Shown: positions 16,135-25,181, counted from the stretch's first letter. The stretch: DNA of 47,792 nt from Trueperella sp. (GCA_022783305.1 JALEWQ010000093.1:1-47792), one strand, 5' to 3'. Numbers and translations: made by a program. Notes: generated from the letters alone by a model not told the origin.

Positions 16135-17382
16135 ATGAGATCAATTCCACGAGTACTCGCCATTGTCCTTGCGGGAGGCGAAGGAAAACGCCTCATGCCG
16201 CTCACGCAGGATCGCGCTAAGCCCGCGGTCCCATTCGGCGGTACGTACCGCCTGATCGATTTTTCACTGTCCAACATCGTTAATTCGGGCTACCTGAAGA
16301 TCGTTGTGTTGACGCAGTATAAATCGCACTCGCTTGACCGTCACATTTCCAAGACGTGGCGCATGTCGAGCCTACTGGGGAACTACGTCTCCCCAGTGCC
16401 GGCTCAGCAACGCGTGTCGAAGGAATGGTTCTCCGGCTCGGCAGACGCGATTTACCAGTCGCTCAACATTCTCGACGATGAGCGGCCGGATTACGTTGTC
16501 ATCACCGGCGCTGACAACATCTACCGTATGGACTTCTCCCAGATGGTCGAGCAGCATATCGACACCGGCGTGGGGATGACTGTTTCCGGCATCCGCCAGC
16601 CGATCGAAATGTCGACCTCCTTCGGCGTCATCGACACGGATCCCAACAACCGGAAGATGGTCCGCCAGTTCCTCGAGAAGCCCGCTGAAGTGGAGGGCCT
16701 ACCGGACTCCCCCAACGAGATTCTCGCCTCGATGGGCAACTACGTAGTCAGCGCAGACGCGCTCTACCAGGTTCTGCGCGAGGACGCACAGAACCTCGAG
16801 TCAAATCACGACATGGGTGGCGACATCGTGCCCCGCTTCGTGGCCGGCGGCGATTGCGGCGTTTACGACTTCACATTCAACGAGGTCCCCGGTGCAACCG
16901 ACCGCGACCGCAACTACTGGCGCGACGTCGGCACGATCGACATGTTCCACGAAGCGAACATGGATCTCATCTCGGTCAATCCGATCTTCAACCTGTACAA
17001 CGACAAGTGGCCGCTCTACACGGGCTACACCGGCTTGCCGCCGGCCAAGTTCGTCTACGGCCACCGCGAACGCCTCGGCCACGCGCTCGATTCGATCATC
17101 GCCCCCGGCGTCATTATCTCCGGCGGTGAGGTCCTCGGCTCGGTTCTCTCCCCACACGTGCGGGTGAACTCGTGGTCCTCGGTTCGCGACTCGGTGCTCT
17201 TCGACGGCGTCAACGTCGGGCGCAACGCCACCGTGGTCGGCGCAATCCTGGATAAGTACGTCCAGGTGGAGGAAGGCGCCCAGGTCGGCATCGATCACGA
17301 ACACGACCGCGCTCGCGGTTTCCACATTTCCGAAGGCGGAATCGTGGTCGTACCCAAGGGCGCGCGCGTCACGATGCACTAG
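16135..17382 (+). CDS. glgC: Glucose-1-phosphate adenylyltransferase
   Basis: The 415-aa enzyme makes ADP-glucose from glucose-1-phosphate and ATP, the committed step of glycogen synthesis. The nucleotidyltransferase domain starts [41 protein letters not shown], carrying the GGxGxRL motif and conserved Lys. [11 protein letters not shown] and FLEKP are further family motifs. The C-terminal left-handed beta-helix ([20 protein letters not shown] onward) is the allosteric domain. The frame is open far upstream over the divergent glgA, which is not coding. [11 protein letters not shown] at 16135 is the natural start. A strong terminator follows 13 nt after the stop. Confidence 0.95.
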   Translation: MRSIPRVLAIVLAGGEGKRLMPLTQDRAKPAVPFGGTYRLIDFSLSNIVNSGYLKIVVLTQYKSHSLDRHISKTWRMSSLLGNYVSPVPAQQRVSKEWFSGSADAIYQSLNILDDERPDYVVITGADNIYRMDFSQMVEQHIDTGVGMTVSGIRQPIEMSTSFGVIDTDPNNRKMVRQFLEKPAEVEGLPDSPNEILASMGNYVVSADALYQVLREDAQNLESNHDMGGDIVPRFVAGGDCGVYDFTFNEVPGATDRDRNYWRDVGTIDMFHEANMDLISVNPIFNLYNDKWPLYTGYTGLPPAKFVYGHRERLGHALDSIIAPGVIISGGEVLGSVLSPHVRVNSWSSVRDSVLFDGVNVGRNATVVGAILDKYVQVEEGAQVGIDHEHDRARGFHISEGGIVVVPKGARVTMH

Positions 17383-17394
17383 TGATGCAACGCG

Positions 17395-17427
17395 ATGGGG
17401 GGCAACTTCGGTTGCCCCCCATTTTCT
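17395..17427 (+). terminator. Rho-independent terminator of glgC
   Basis: ATGGGGGGCAAC pairs perfectly with GTTGCCCCCCAT (12 bp) around a stable TTCG tetraloop (17395-17422) and is followed by TTTCTT. Confidence 0.95.
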
Positions 17428-17446
17428 TCGCTGTCAGTGACATCAC

Positions 17447-17476
17447 GTGACGAAATTGCGAATAGACGGCTACCCT
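17447..17476 (+). promoter_or_regulatory. Promoter of serB (leaderless)
   Basis: GTGACG (17447-17452) and TACCCT (17471-17476) are spaced by 18 nt. The -10 ends six bases before the ATG at 17483, and no ribosome-binding site is visible. Confidence 0.6.
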
Positions 17477-17482
17477 GTAGGC

Positions 17483-18409
17483 ATGTTGCATCGTTTCTCG
17501 CTCGTGGCACCGCATCCGATACCGGCCTCGCTGTGCCATCACGTATCCCAAACGATCGAAGACCTCACCTCAGATTACGACGCGCGGCCTGTGATGACAG
17601 TCGGTCTGCACGCGCACACCTGGTTATTCGAGGGGCCAGATCCGGACGACGCGGGTGGTTACGGTTCGCGCTATTCCACCCGCGCCGATTTCAACGAAGA
17701 ACTGCGCGGCCCGGCCATGGCGCTCGCGATCGACTCGGCACTCATGACTGGCAAGATGGCCGAAGCTGGCCCCGCTGCGATTGTCACCGACGTCGACTCC
17801 ACCTTTATCACCACTGAGGCCATCGAGATGTTGGCCGCCCATGCCGGCGTCGAGGAGGAGGTTCGGGCGGTGACCGAAGCCGCGATGCGCGGTGAGCTTG
17901 ACTTTTCCCAGTCCCTTGCCCATCGCGTGGCCATGCTCGCGGGAATGCCCGAGTCGGTGTTCGGTCACGTGCTCGCCGAGGTGCGCCTGACCCCGGGCGC
18001 CCGCCGCCTGGTCGAGGAGATCCACGCCCGCGGCGGCAGGTTTGGTCTTGTCTCTGGCGGCTTTACCGAGGTGGTCGGCCCGCTCGCTGAGCGGGAGGGC
18101 ATCGACCGCTTCGTCGCCAACGGCCTGAGCGTCGAATCCGGCGCGCTCACCGGCCGCACCTACGGCACCGTGATCGATGCCGCAGCCAAGGTGGCCGCCG
18201 TCGAGACGTGGGAGCGCGAGTGGGGCATCGACGCGGACATGGTCCTATGTGTCGGCGATGGCGCGAACGACCTGCCCATGATGCGCCGCGCAGGTCTAGG
18301 CGTCGCCTTCCAGGGCAAGCCTGTGGTGCGCGAAGAGGCAGACTGCGCGGTGAGCTTCCCTCGCCTAGACGCGGTCGCGGCCCTTGTGGGGTGGGATATT
18401 CATGCCTAG
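17483..18409 (+). CDS. serB: Phosphoserine phosphatase SerB
   Basis: The 308-aa HAD phosphatase catalyses the last step of serine synthesis. The catalytic aspartate motif is DVDSTF (103-108), followed by the cap region IEMLAAHAGVEEEVRAVTEAAMRGELDFSQSLAHRVAMLAG, motif II VSGGFTEVVGP, the Lys in DAAAKVAAVE, and motif IV CVGDGANDLPMMRRAGLGVAF. These are the SerB signatures. The ~100-residue N-terminal extension is not an obvious ACT domain. The ATG at 17483 fits a leaderless promoter; an earlier GTG at 17447 lies upstream of the -10. The stop overlaps the next small gene by 8 nt, implying a two-gene transcript. Confidence 0.94.
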   Translation: MLHRFSLVAPHPIPASLCHHVSQTIEDLTSDYDARPVMTVGLHAHTWLFEGPDPDDAGGYGSRYSTRADFNEELRGPAMALAIDSALMTGKMAEAGPAAIVTDVDSTFITTEAIEMLAAHAGVEEEVRAVTEAAMRGELDFSQSLAHRVAMLAGMPESVFGHVLAEVRLTPGARRLVEEIHARGGRFGLVSGGFTEVVGPLAEREGIDRFVANGLSVESGALTGRTYGTVIDAAAKVAAVETWEREWGIDADMVLCVGDGANDLPMMRRAGLGVAFQGKPVVREEADCAVSFPRLDAVAALVGWDIHA

Positions 18410-18635
18410 TCCCATGTGTCCGCTCCGCTTCGGGGAGCCGTGTACGCTGTGCCAGCTCTACGTCACCGGTCCGGAGGATTGCCAGACCGTCAAGCTCGTC
18501 ATGGAGGATCCGGAGTTACGCGCGGAGTGGGCACGCCGTCGCGCCGAATACAACCGCGCCAAACGGGAGCAACAAGCGGCGACGCGCGCGCCTAGGGCCG
18601 ATCGCGGACCCGATCTCGAGACCACGGACCGTTAG
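18402..18635 (+). CDS. Small Cys-containing conserved protein (DUF6767-like)
   Basis: The 77-aa protein starts MPSPMCPLRFGEPCTLCQLYVTGPEDCQTV, with four Cys (C6, C14, C17, C27) including a CxxC, followed by MEDPELRAEWARRRAEY and a charged, probably disordered tail. I recall similar short actinobacterial proteins annotated as DUF6767, but am not certain of the number. The four Cys could bind a zinc ion or Fe-S cluster (inference). The start overlaps the serB stop by 8 nt, so it is likely translated from the serB mRNA. Its last 4 bases overlap the convergent ABC gene. Confidence 0.75.
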   Translation: MPSPMCPLRFGEPCTLCQLYVTGPEDCQTVKLVMEDPELRAEWARRRAEYNRAKREQQAATRAPRADRGPDLETTDR

Positions 18636-20389
18636 TCGTTGGCGAGCCTCCATCCCTCAGCCTTCGTCCGATTCTCCCAGAACTCTCGATAGATTCCCGG
18701 ACTCTCCACCAGCTCGGCGTGAGTGCCGCGCTGGGCGACGCGCCCCGACTCGTCGAGCACCACGATCTGATCCGCCGAGGTGATCGTGTTGAGCTTGTGA
18801 GCGATCACCAGAACTGTCGACTCGGACCGCAACGAGGTGAACGCGCGGGCGAGGTTCGCCTCGTTCTCGGCGTCCAAGGCGCTCGTCGCTTCGTCAAATA
18901 GGCAGATCGGAGCCTTCTTGAGCAACGCGCGAGCGACAGCGACCCGCTGACGCTCGCCCCCGGAGAGGGCCGTGCCACCCTCGCCGACGCGGCTTGCCCA
19001 GCCCTCAGGTAGCCGCTTGACGATCTCGTCGACCCCGGCAAGGTGAGCGGCCTGCTCAATCTCTTCCCGGCTGGCGTCAGGATTTCCGACCTGGATGTTC
19101 GCCTCCAAGGTGTCGTCGAAGAGGTAGACGTCCTGGAATACCATCGACAGTTTTGACATGAGATCGGCCGAGGTCTGATCCTTCACATCGACTCCGCCGA
19201 CGAGCACCTGGCCCGAATCGACCTCCCAGAAGCGGCACACCAGACGGGTGATCGTCGTCTTGCCCGAGCCCGATGCGCCGACGATCGCCGTCATCGATCG
19301 CGCCGGCACGTCGAAAGACACATCGTCGAGCACCTTGGTACGTCCGTCGTAAGAGAAGGACACCCCGCGTAGCTCCACCGCCCCGGGGCGCTCGTCACTG
19401 GAGCTGGTTGCCGGCTCGCTGAGCGGCTCGGTGCTTAGCACGTCGTCGACCGTTGCCAGGGTCGGGCTCAGCGTCTGAAGCCCGACGCGCGCATCGTTGA
19501 GTGCGTTCAAATAGACGAGGATCTGGAGAGTGAGGCCGGCGGCGGCGACCGCCTCGAGACCCGAAAGCTCCCCGTTGAGCGCCATTGAGACGATCTGCAT
19601 GATCAGCACGACCGTGATCGTCTGGGCGGCCATCCCTCCGATCAGCTGGGCGATCACATCGATGAGCAGCACGCGGCGAGCCCGGCGTTGGTTCTCATCG
19701 ATCGCGCGCGCAAGCTGGGGATATTGAAGCCGGTCGCAGGCCCTGAGCATCGGCTGAACGGCTGCGAACTCCACCACTCGATCTGACAGTTCCTCCTCGG
19801 CCGGTTCCCGGTAGGCGGCGGTGCGCCCGTTGATCGCGGTCAGCGCCGCGATGAGCACCACGTAGCCGACGAGCATGGCGCTCGCCAGCCACCCGATGGC
19901 GGGATACCAGACGATCAGACCAGCAGTAAGCGTCACGAGGGTCACGAAGGCGACCGTCATGAGGGAAAGCATGTGGCCAGCGAGGGAACCCATCTCGTTT
20001 ACCGCCGCTGCCGACAGGCGCGAGAGTCGGCCGACCGAATCGGAAGTGAACCAGCCCAAGGGAAGGGTCGACAGCTTGTCGCCCACCTTGGTGTGGACGC
20101 GGCGCATAACCTGGAAAGCGGAGGCATACGAACACTTCTCGCGGACGAAGATCGTCACCAAGCCGGTCGCTCCCAAGATCGCCAGGACGACGATCCATCC
20201 GCGAACGTGGGTGCCGCCGTCAGCGAGCGCCCTCGCCAACCTCATCAGGGCCAGTAGACCCAGACCCTGAATGACCCCGTTCGCCACCCGGCATATCCAA
20301 GCGAACACATTGGCCGAATCGTGGGCACCTTCGTTGAGCTTTCCGTAGTTTCGTAGCGTGGCGACAAAACCCATATGCTTCCCGCTCAT
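18632..20389 (-). CDS. ABC transporter, fused permease-ATPase (IrtB/YbtQ-like half)
   Basis: The 585-aa exporter-fold half-transporter has about six N-terminal membrane helices (residues 30-320) followed by an ATPase: Walker A GASGSGKTT (about 378), signature LSGGERQR, Walker B ICLFDEATSALD, H-loop VIAHKLNT. All catalytic residues look intact. It overlaps by 4 nt (ATGA) with a second half-transporter upstream, and the pair follows an ECF module under an iron-type operator. IrtAB and YbtPQ are exporter-fold heterodimers that import ferric siderophores, so iron-complex import is the leading hypothesis. Export is not excluded. It is the last gene of the five-gene operon and converges on the small protein gene at 18402. 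Confidence 0.88.
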   Translation of the reverse strand: MSGKHMGFVATLRNYGKLNEGAHDSANVFAWICRVANGVIQGLGLLALMRLARALADGGTHVRGWIVVLAILGATGLVTIFVREKCSYASAFQVMRRVHTKVGDKLSTLPLGWFTSDSVGRLSRLSAAAVNEMGSLAGHMLSLMTVAFVTLVTLTAGLIVWYPAIGWLASAMLVGYVVLIAALTAINGRTAAYREPAEEELSDRVVEFAAVQPMLRACDRLQYPQLARAIDENQRRARRVLLIDVIAQLIGGMAAQTITVVLIMQIVSMALNGELSGLEAVAAAGLTLQILVYLNALNDARVGLQTLSPTLATVDDVLSTEPLSEPATSSSDERPGAVELRGVSFSYDGRTKVLDDVSFDVPARSMTAIVGASGSGKTTITRLVCRFWEVDSGQVLVGGVDVKDQTSADLMSKLSMVFQDVYLFDDTLEANIQVGNPDASREEIEQAAHLAGVDEIVKRLPEGWASRVGEGGTALSGGERQRVAVARALLKKAPICLFDEATSALDAENEANLARAFTSLRSESTVLVIAHKLNTITSADQIVVLDESGRVAQRGTHAELVESPGIYREFWENRTKAEGWRLAND

Positions 20390-22179
20390 GCCTCCACCTC
20401 CTCGGGCTCTGCTGCGGAGGCGCGCAGCAGTCGCCTATAGCATTCGTTGTCTCGGATCTCGTCGTGTCTTCCTGCGGCCTGGACGCGCCCGTGGTCGAGC
20501 ACGACGATCTGATCGGCCCCGCGCACCGATGCCGGGCGGTGGTCAATCACGATCACCGTCCGGCCGGTAACGAGATGGTTGATAGCCTCTTGTATTTGTG
20601 CCTCGCAGGCCGGGTCGACCATCGCCGCGGCCTCGTCGAGAATGAGGACCGGCGTGTCTCGCAATAGCGTGCGGGCGATCGCGATACGTTGCTCCTGACC
20701 GCCTGAGAGCTTGACCTCGTCGCCGATGACCGTGTCGTAGCCATTGGGTAGCTTGCAGATCTCATCGTGGATCCGGGCGCGCTTGGCCGCCTCCTCGATC
20801 TGCTCCCTGCTCGCTCCCGGCCTACCCATCGCGATATTCTCAGCCACCGATGCGCGAACGAGCAGTGCGTCCTGAAGTACGAATCCGACGAGGGAGTATA
20901 GCTGAGTCTCGCTCATGGAACGTATGTCGACACCTCCGATCTTCACGCTTCCCCCCTCCGGGTCAACGAAGCGGGCGACGAGCTTCGCCAACGTCGACTT
21001 TCCCGCGCCCGACGGGCCGATGAGCGCGGTGATAGTTCCCGGGGCACACCTCATGCTCACACCATCGAGTGCGATCGTCGAGCCGTAGGTGACCCGCGTG
21101 TCTGAGACGACGACCTCGCACCCGCAAGGAGCCTTAGCGGTGGGCTCGATATGGGAAATCATCGGGGTATTTCGTGCCTCACAGATCCGTTTCGCGGCCG
21201 CACCGGCAAGCTGGTAATTCCAGGCCATATTTGCCACGAGCGTGATCGAGTCAGGCAAGGAGATTGCGATGAGGCATCCGACGATCACCTCGACGGGGGT
21301 CACCCAGCCGCGTGTACACAACCAGGTTCCGACAAATCCCACCATGAGCACGATGACCGGGGTCGAGACGATCCCGGCGGTCAGCGCGCTGGCCGTGGTC
21401 AGCGGGCGGTTCCACTCCTCCATGAAGTCGCACGCATCTTCAGCGGCGTCCGCATAGCGGCGGTGGGCCCGCCCGACGATGCCGAACGTCTTGACCACGG
21501 CGATTCCCTTGACAAACTCGATCATCGCCGCGGAGACCTTATCGAGGTAGCCGTTGAGCTCCACGGAGCGCTCGCCCACTCCGCGCATAAGGATCGAGAA
21601 GATGAGGGCGTAGATCGGGATCGACGCTGTCGCGAGCAGACCCAGCCTCCAGTCGATCACGAAGGCGTAGATGCCGCACATCACCGGCACGCAGCAAGCG
21701 ACGATAGAGTCGACCGGCCGGTGCGCGACGAGCATGTGCAGGGTCTTCACGTCATCGGAGACCACCTTGCGAACGTGCCCGGAGGTATTTTCCCCAAACC
21801 AGTCCAGAGACGTCTTTCCAAGGCGCGCCACGATATCCCGCCGAATCGACGCCCCAAGTCGGACATCGGCAAGGTGGGTGATAAGCAACGCGATGAAATA
21901 GACTGCCAGGCGGGCGAGGAAGGTGGAGAGCAGTACCATGACCCAGCGCTTGACGACCTCGGGATCGACCGAGCCACCAGAGGGGGTAACGAGCTCGTTG
22001 CCGATGCCGACAAGCGCAACATAGGGGAAGACCGCGAGCACCGAAGATACCACCGCCAACGTATTAGCGATCAACCGGGCTGAGCGCACCGGGGCAAGTA
22101 GCGAGGCGAGTGCCTCACGTCCTTCGCGATTGGCGGCCTTGAGAGCGGCCTGCTCGGAATTCTGCTGTTTCTTGGGCAT
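20386..22179 (-). CDS. ABC transporter, fused permease-ATPase (IrtA/YbtP-like half)
   Basis: The 597-aa protein begins MPKKQQNSEQAALKAANREG, a charged cytoplasmic lead, then six membrane helices (about 30-310) and an ATPase: Walker A GPSGAGKST, signature LSGGQEQR, Walker B VLILDEAAAMVDP, H-loop VIDHRPAS. The D-loop MVDP and the IDHR H-loop context differ from the canonical S-A-L-D and I-A-H-R, as is common in one subunit of asymmetric heterodimers. It lacks the siderophore-interacting reductase domain found at the N terminus of mycobacterial IrtA. The frame is open to 22485, but that part overlaps the EcfA gene; ATG 22179 has AAGGAG upstream. Confidence 0.88.
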   Translation of the reverse strand: MPKKQQNSEQAALKAANREGREALASLLAPVRSARLIANTLAVVSSVLAVFPYVALVGIGNELVTPSGGSVDPEVVKRWVMVLLSTFLARLAVYFIALLITHLADVRLGASIRRDIVARLGKTSLDWFGENTSGHVRKVVSDDVKTLHMLVAHRPVDSIVACCVPVMCGIYAFVIDWRLGLLATASIPIYALIFSILMRGVGERSVELNGYLDKVSAAMIEFVKGIAVVKTFGIVGRAHRRYADAAEDACDFMEEWNRPLTTASALTAGIVSTPVIVLMVGFVGTWLCTRGWVTPVEVIVGCLIAISLPDSITLVANMAWNYQLAGAAAKRICEARNTPMISHIEPTAKAPCGCEVVVSDTRVTYGSTIALDGVSMRCAPGTITALIGPSGAGKSTLAKLVARFVDPEGGSVKIGGVDIRSMSETQLYSLVGFVLQDALLVRASVAENIAMGRPGASREQIEEAAKRARIHDEICKLPNGYDTVIGDEVKLSGGQEQRIAIARTLLRDTPVLILDEAAAMVDPACEAQIQEAINHLVTGRTVIVIDHRPASVRGADQIVVLDHGRVQAAGRHDEIRDNECYRRLLRASAAEPEEVEA

Positions 22180-22195
22180 CCGCCCATCTCCTTCT

Positions 22196-23674
22196 CTAGT
22201 TCTTGGAGCGTGATCGCGTCCCGAGGGCACGTATCTGCGGCTCGTCGTTGGCGCGGGCATCCGCGAGGGTGTCGAGCCACAGGCGCCGATCGGCAACCTC
22301 GTCGATGAACTCCAAATCGTGGCTGATGATAAGTACCGTCTTGCCACGCGCGGCGAGGGCACGAATCTCTTCACTGATCGATCGAAGCTGGGCGTAGTCC
22401 ACACCCGAGGTCGGCTCGTCGAAAACGTATAGCTCCTTATCTGCCACGAGCGAGCAGGCGATGACGAGTCGCTGTTTCTGCCCACCCGACAGCGTCATGG
22501 GATGACGGTCGGCGAGCTCGTCGAGGTCGAGAGCTGCCAGTACCCCATCGATGCGCTCGTCGCTGACCTCCACCCCACCGATACGCATCTCAGCCCGGAC
22601 GCTCTGTCCAAAAAGCTGACGGTTGACGTCCTGCATCACCAGCACAGATCTGGCCTGGCGCATGTGCTTGCCGGCGTCCTTTCCGGCGAAGCTGATGCGC
22701 CCGGCGGAGGCATCGGCCAGGCCGATGAGCACCCGGGCGAGCGTCGTCTTGCCCGCCCCGTTAGGCCCCTCCAGGCTCGTCACCTGGCCGGGATAGAGCG
22801 TAAGAGAATCTATGTCCAGGACCTCTCGATCGCCGTAGCTGAATGTCAGATTGTCGGCAACGACCGCATCCGTTGTCCCGGACCGATCCGATCCTTCGCC
22901 CAGTATGCCGGCATCCGGCGCCTTCAGGGTTCTTAGGCCCATTGCACGGCGTTCGACGTCGCTGCGAGAGTAAAACTCGTTGGCGCCACACACCTCGACG
23001 ACGCGCCCGCCGGCAAGCCTGACCACCCGGTCGGCGATCTCGCGGAAGGGGTAGACGCGGTGTTCGGCACACACGATTGTCCATCCCCGCCCCTTCAACT
23101 CGCCGAGCGCGGCAGCGAACCGGCCAATCATCTCCACCGAAAGGTTGGAGGTCGGCTCGTCGAGCAACAGGATGTGTTGGGGCCCCGCGGTGGCGACAGC
23201 GCTCGCAACGAGCTGAGCCTGCCCACCCGAGAGCTTGGTCAGGTCGCGATCGAGGAAATCGGCCAGCGCCCAGGTATCGGCGGCATCCTCGATGCGCCTT
23301 GCGATCACCTCGGGGGCCTCGCCCGCGTTCTCGCTTGCAAATGCGAGCTCCTCGATGACGTTGGCGGTGAAGAATTGCGAGCGAGGATTCTGGAAGACTA
23401 TCCCTGCGCATCGCCCGAGGCTCTGAATGTCAGTCGAGGTCGTCTCGTGTCCGGCGAGCGTGACCTTGCCGGACAGATCGCCGGAGAACAGCTCGGGGAT
23501 GAGCCCGTTGAGCAATTTCAGGATCGTGGACTTTCCGCAACCAGAAGGCCCGGTGATGAGGACGAACTGCCCGGGGGCGAACTCTAGGTCGATGTCCATG
23601 ACGCCGCCCGAGCGCGGTGCCCCCTCTCCCTCACCGAGGGCGTAAGCGAATGTGACGTGAGAGAGCGTCGTCAT
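22196..23674 (-). CDS. ECF transporter double ATPase (EcfA-EcfA' fusion)
   Basis: The 492-aa protein carries two complete ABC ATPase domains in one chain. The first has Walker A GPSGCGKST, signature LSGGQAQL and Walker B ILLLDEPTSN with H-loop CAEHR. The second has Walker A GPNGAGKTT (about residue 300), signature LSGGQKQR, Walker B LYVFDEPTSGVD and H-loop ISHDLEF. A region about residues 230-270 joins them. This is the fused energising unit of a group I or II ECF vitamin/metal importer, working with EcfT and the S component encoded upstream. Its ATG overlaps the ecfT stop (TAATG). The following ABC gene starts 16 nt downstream. Confidence 0.92.
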   Translation of the reverse strand: MTTLSHVTFAYALGEGEGAPRSGGVMDIDLEFAPGQFVLITGPSGCGKSTILKLLNGLIPELFSGDLSGKVTLAGHETTSTDIQSLGRCAGIVFQNPRSQFFTANVIEELAFASENAGEAPEVIARRIEDAADTWALADFLDRDLTKLSGGQAQLVASAVATAGPQHILLLDEPTSNLSVEMIGRFAAALGELKGRGWTIVCAEHRVYPFREIADRVVRLAGGRVVEVCGANEFYSRSDVERRAMGLRTLKAPDAGILGEGSDRSGTTDAVVADNLTFSYGDREVLDIDSLTLYPGQVTSLEGPNGAGKTTLARVLIGLADASAGRISFAGKDAGKHMRQARSVLVMQDVNRQLFGQSVRAEMRIGGVEVSDERIDGVLAALDLDELADRHPMTLSGGQKQRLVIACSLVADKELYVFDEPTSGVDYAQLRSISEEIRALAARGKTVLIISHDLEFIDEVADRRLWLDTLADARANDEPQIRALGTRSRSKN

Positions 23675-24468
23675 TATGCCGCTCCGATTCCAAGCAGGTC
23701 GATGTGCCGGACGAAGGGTCCGACGCCGATCAGTGCCGCGAGGATCACGAGCCAGGCAACGTCGGAGGGCCGCATGTGCAGGCGGCGCATCGTCGTGGGC
23801 CGAACGTGCGAGCCGAGACCTCGGACCATTCCCGCCGCGGTCATCTCATCGGCGGTGCGTGAACAGGACATGAGCAGCGGCACAAGCACCATTTCTAAAT
23901 AGTCCAACGGATGAATCAGCACCCTCCACCCCGGAGCAAGCCCCCTGAGAGTCATCGCCTCACGAATCCCTCGATACTCGCTCACAACCAGGGGAATGAA
24001 GCGCAACATGACCGTGAGGGGGACCACGACGGCGACTGGGCAGCGTAGCTGACGCATCGCGGCGACAAGCTCCCCGGGCGCGATGACGGCGATCGCGTAA
24101 TAGGCGATGGCCACGGTGGCGCCGAACTGAGCGAGCCACATGCACGCCACGGTCACGAAGGCGGTAAATCCGTTCGGCCACAGGGACGAGGGGACGATCG
24201 CTAGGGCGACCAGAATCGCCTGTGCCAGACCGATCTTCACCGCTGCCCTCACCCGTCCCAGCGTCCACACCGCCGCCCAAGCCACGCAAAAGGCAACGAG
24301 GCAGCCGGCGAAACCCGCTCTCCTCGACATCGCGAGAACATTGATAACTAAGACGGCAAGCAGAACGGTTCGAGGATCGGGGTGCGAGCTACTCGCCCCG
24401 ACACGCGTCGGGGAGGGCTGCTCGCTCCTGACGCTCAGCGTCCCAACACGATCCTCCAGGAAGCTCAC
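23674..24468 (-). CDS. ECF transporter transmembrane coupling protein EcfT
   Basis: The 264-aa CbiQ/EcfT-family protein couples ATP hydrolysis to the S component. Several N-terminal hydrophobic segments (VLLAVLVINVLAMS, FAGCLVAFCVAWAAVW, AILVALAIVPSSL) precede the diagnostic cytoplasmic region. EYRGIREAMTLRGLAPG and EMTAAGMVRGLGS carry the A-R-G-type motifs (here L-R-G and V-R-G) that contact the ATPases. The GTG at 24468 overlaps the S-component stop as GTGA, supporting this start; the longer frame is antisense-like extension into the S-component gene. Confidence 0.88.
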   Translation of the reverse strand: MSFLEDRVGTLSVRSEQPSPTRVGASSSHPDPRTVLLAVLVINVLAMSRRAGFAGCLVAFCVAWAAVWTLGRVRAAVKIGLAQAILVALAIVPSSLWPNGFTAFVTVACMWLAQFGATVAIAYYAIAVIAPGELVAAMRQLRCPVAVVVPLTVMLRFIPLVVSEYRGIREAMTLRGLAPGWRVLIHPLDYLEMVLVPLLMSCSRTADEMTAAGMVRGLGSHVRPTTMRRLHMRPSDVAWLVILAALIGVGPFVRHIDLLGIGAA

Positions 24469-25040
24469 TTGGCGATCCCAGCTTTGGCAAAGTGGCGAGT
24501 GACTAGCTTCTGGCCGAAGAAATAGGCCGCGAGGAAGGCGGCGACAAAGGCGAACAGGCCCCAACAGACGATCGGCAGCGGGCTCAAGAACCAGTCGAGC
24601 TTGGCGGCATAGGCATCGCCCATGCTTGAGACGATGTATTCGCGGTAGCTTTCGGCGTTGATAAAGACGGGGAACCAGGGAACGATGTACCAGATGGTCA
24701 ACACGGCGTAGCCAAGAGAGTTAGCCAGGCGAGAGAAGCCTCCCCGGGCCATGATGAACTCCCCCGCGAAGCCAAGCAGCGGGGCCAAGATAACCACGAT
24801 CCAGGGGTGTCCCGTGAGCACCATGAGCCCGCCAACCAGTAGGCCCATGATTGTCAGCGCCCCGGTTGCGGGAACGCGCGCCTTGAACAACCCGATGACC
24901 GCGCTATTCGCGGTGATCCCCAGGAGATAGCCGACGAACATCATGAGCGGGTTGATGACGCCGAGCATGCCGGTGGCAAACACCAGAACGAAATAAATCG
25001 CCGTGAAGGCACCGATATTGACGAAATCCTTTGTTTTCAT
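24465..25040 (-). CDS. ECF transporter S component (MptD/Trep_Strep family)
   Basis: The 191-aa integral membrane protein starts MKTKDFVNIGAFTAIYFVLV and has about five or six helices (e.g. NPLMMFVGYLLGITANSAVIGLF, TIMGLLVGGLMVL, SLGYAVLTIWYIVPWFPVFIN). The layout matches the Trep_Strep/MptD S-component family, whose substrate is not firmly established. S components bind substrate and dock on EcfT. Here the operon continues with two exporter-fold ABC halves and is preceded by a DtxR-type box, so an iron-linked substrate is likely by inference. AGGAG nine bases upstream supports ATG 25040. It is the first gene of the operon. Confidence 0.85.
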   Translation of the reverse strand: MKTKDFVNIGAFTAIYFVLVFATGMLGVINPLMMFVGYLLGITANSAVIGLFKARVPATGALTIMGLLVGGLMVLTGHPWIVVILAPLLGFAGEFIMARGGFSRLANSLGYAVLTIWYIVPWFPVFINAESYREYIVSSMGDAYAAKLDWFLSPLPIVCWGLFAFVAAFLAAYFFGQKLVTRHFAKAGIAK

Positions 25041-25086
25041 GGGCAGGCTCCTATCTGCGTGAAGGCGGGCCAACCACCGCCCCGCC

Positions 25087-25105
25087 TTAGGTTAGCCTAC
25101 CCTTA
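25087..25105 (-). promoter_or_regulatory. DtxR/IdeR-type iron box
   Basis: TTAGGTTAGCCTACCCTTA matches the 19-bp DtxR/IdeR consensus TTAGGTTAGSCTAACCTAA at 17 of 19 positions. It lies 47 nt upstream of the S-component ATG and covers the operon -10 box, so Fe(II)-loaded DtxR/IdeR should block RNA polymerase. Confidence 0.88.
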
Positions 25106-25121
25106 CTTTCTATAATGTCAA
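25094..25121 (-). promoter_or_regulatory. Promoter of the ECF-ABC iron operon
   Basis: On the minus strand a consensus TTGACA (25116-25121) and TAGGCT (25094-25099) are spaced by 16 nt. The -10 lies in the centre of the iron box. A plus-strand TATAAT (25111-25116) overlaps the same region but faces no gene. Confidence 0.75.
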
Positions 25122-25181
25122 GGGTGCCGCATCACGTCGATACTCCGGGGCAAAAGACCACCTCGTCGTCTTCTCACCCAT
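25110..25181 (-). pseudogene. IS3-family transposase OrfA N-terminal remnant
   Basis: A 23-codon minus-strand reading frame encodes MGEKTTRWSFAPEYRRDAA then PLTL and a stop. F-x-P-E-Y-R-R-D-A-A is the usual start of IS3-type OrfA (HTH) transposases, which then continue with a helix-turn-helix absent here. The similarity breaks exactly where the operon -35 TTGACA begins. No inverted repeats or OrfB remain. It is called from a short match, so it could be chance. Confidence 0.45.
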
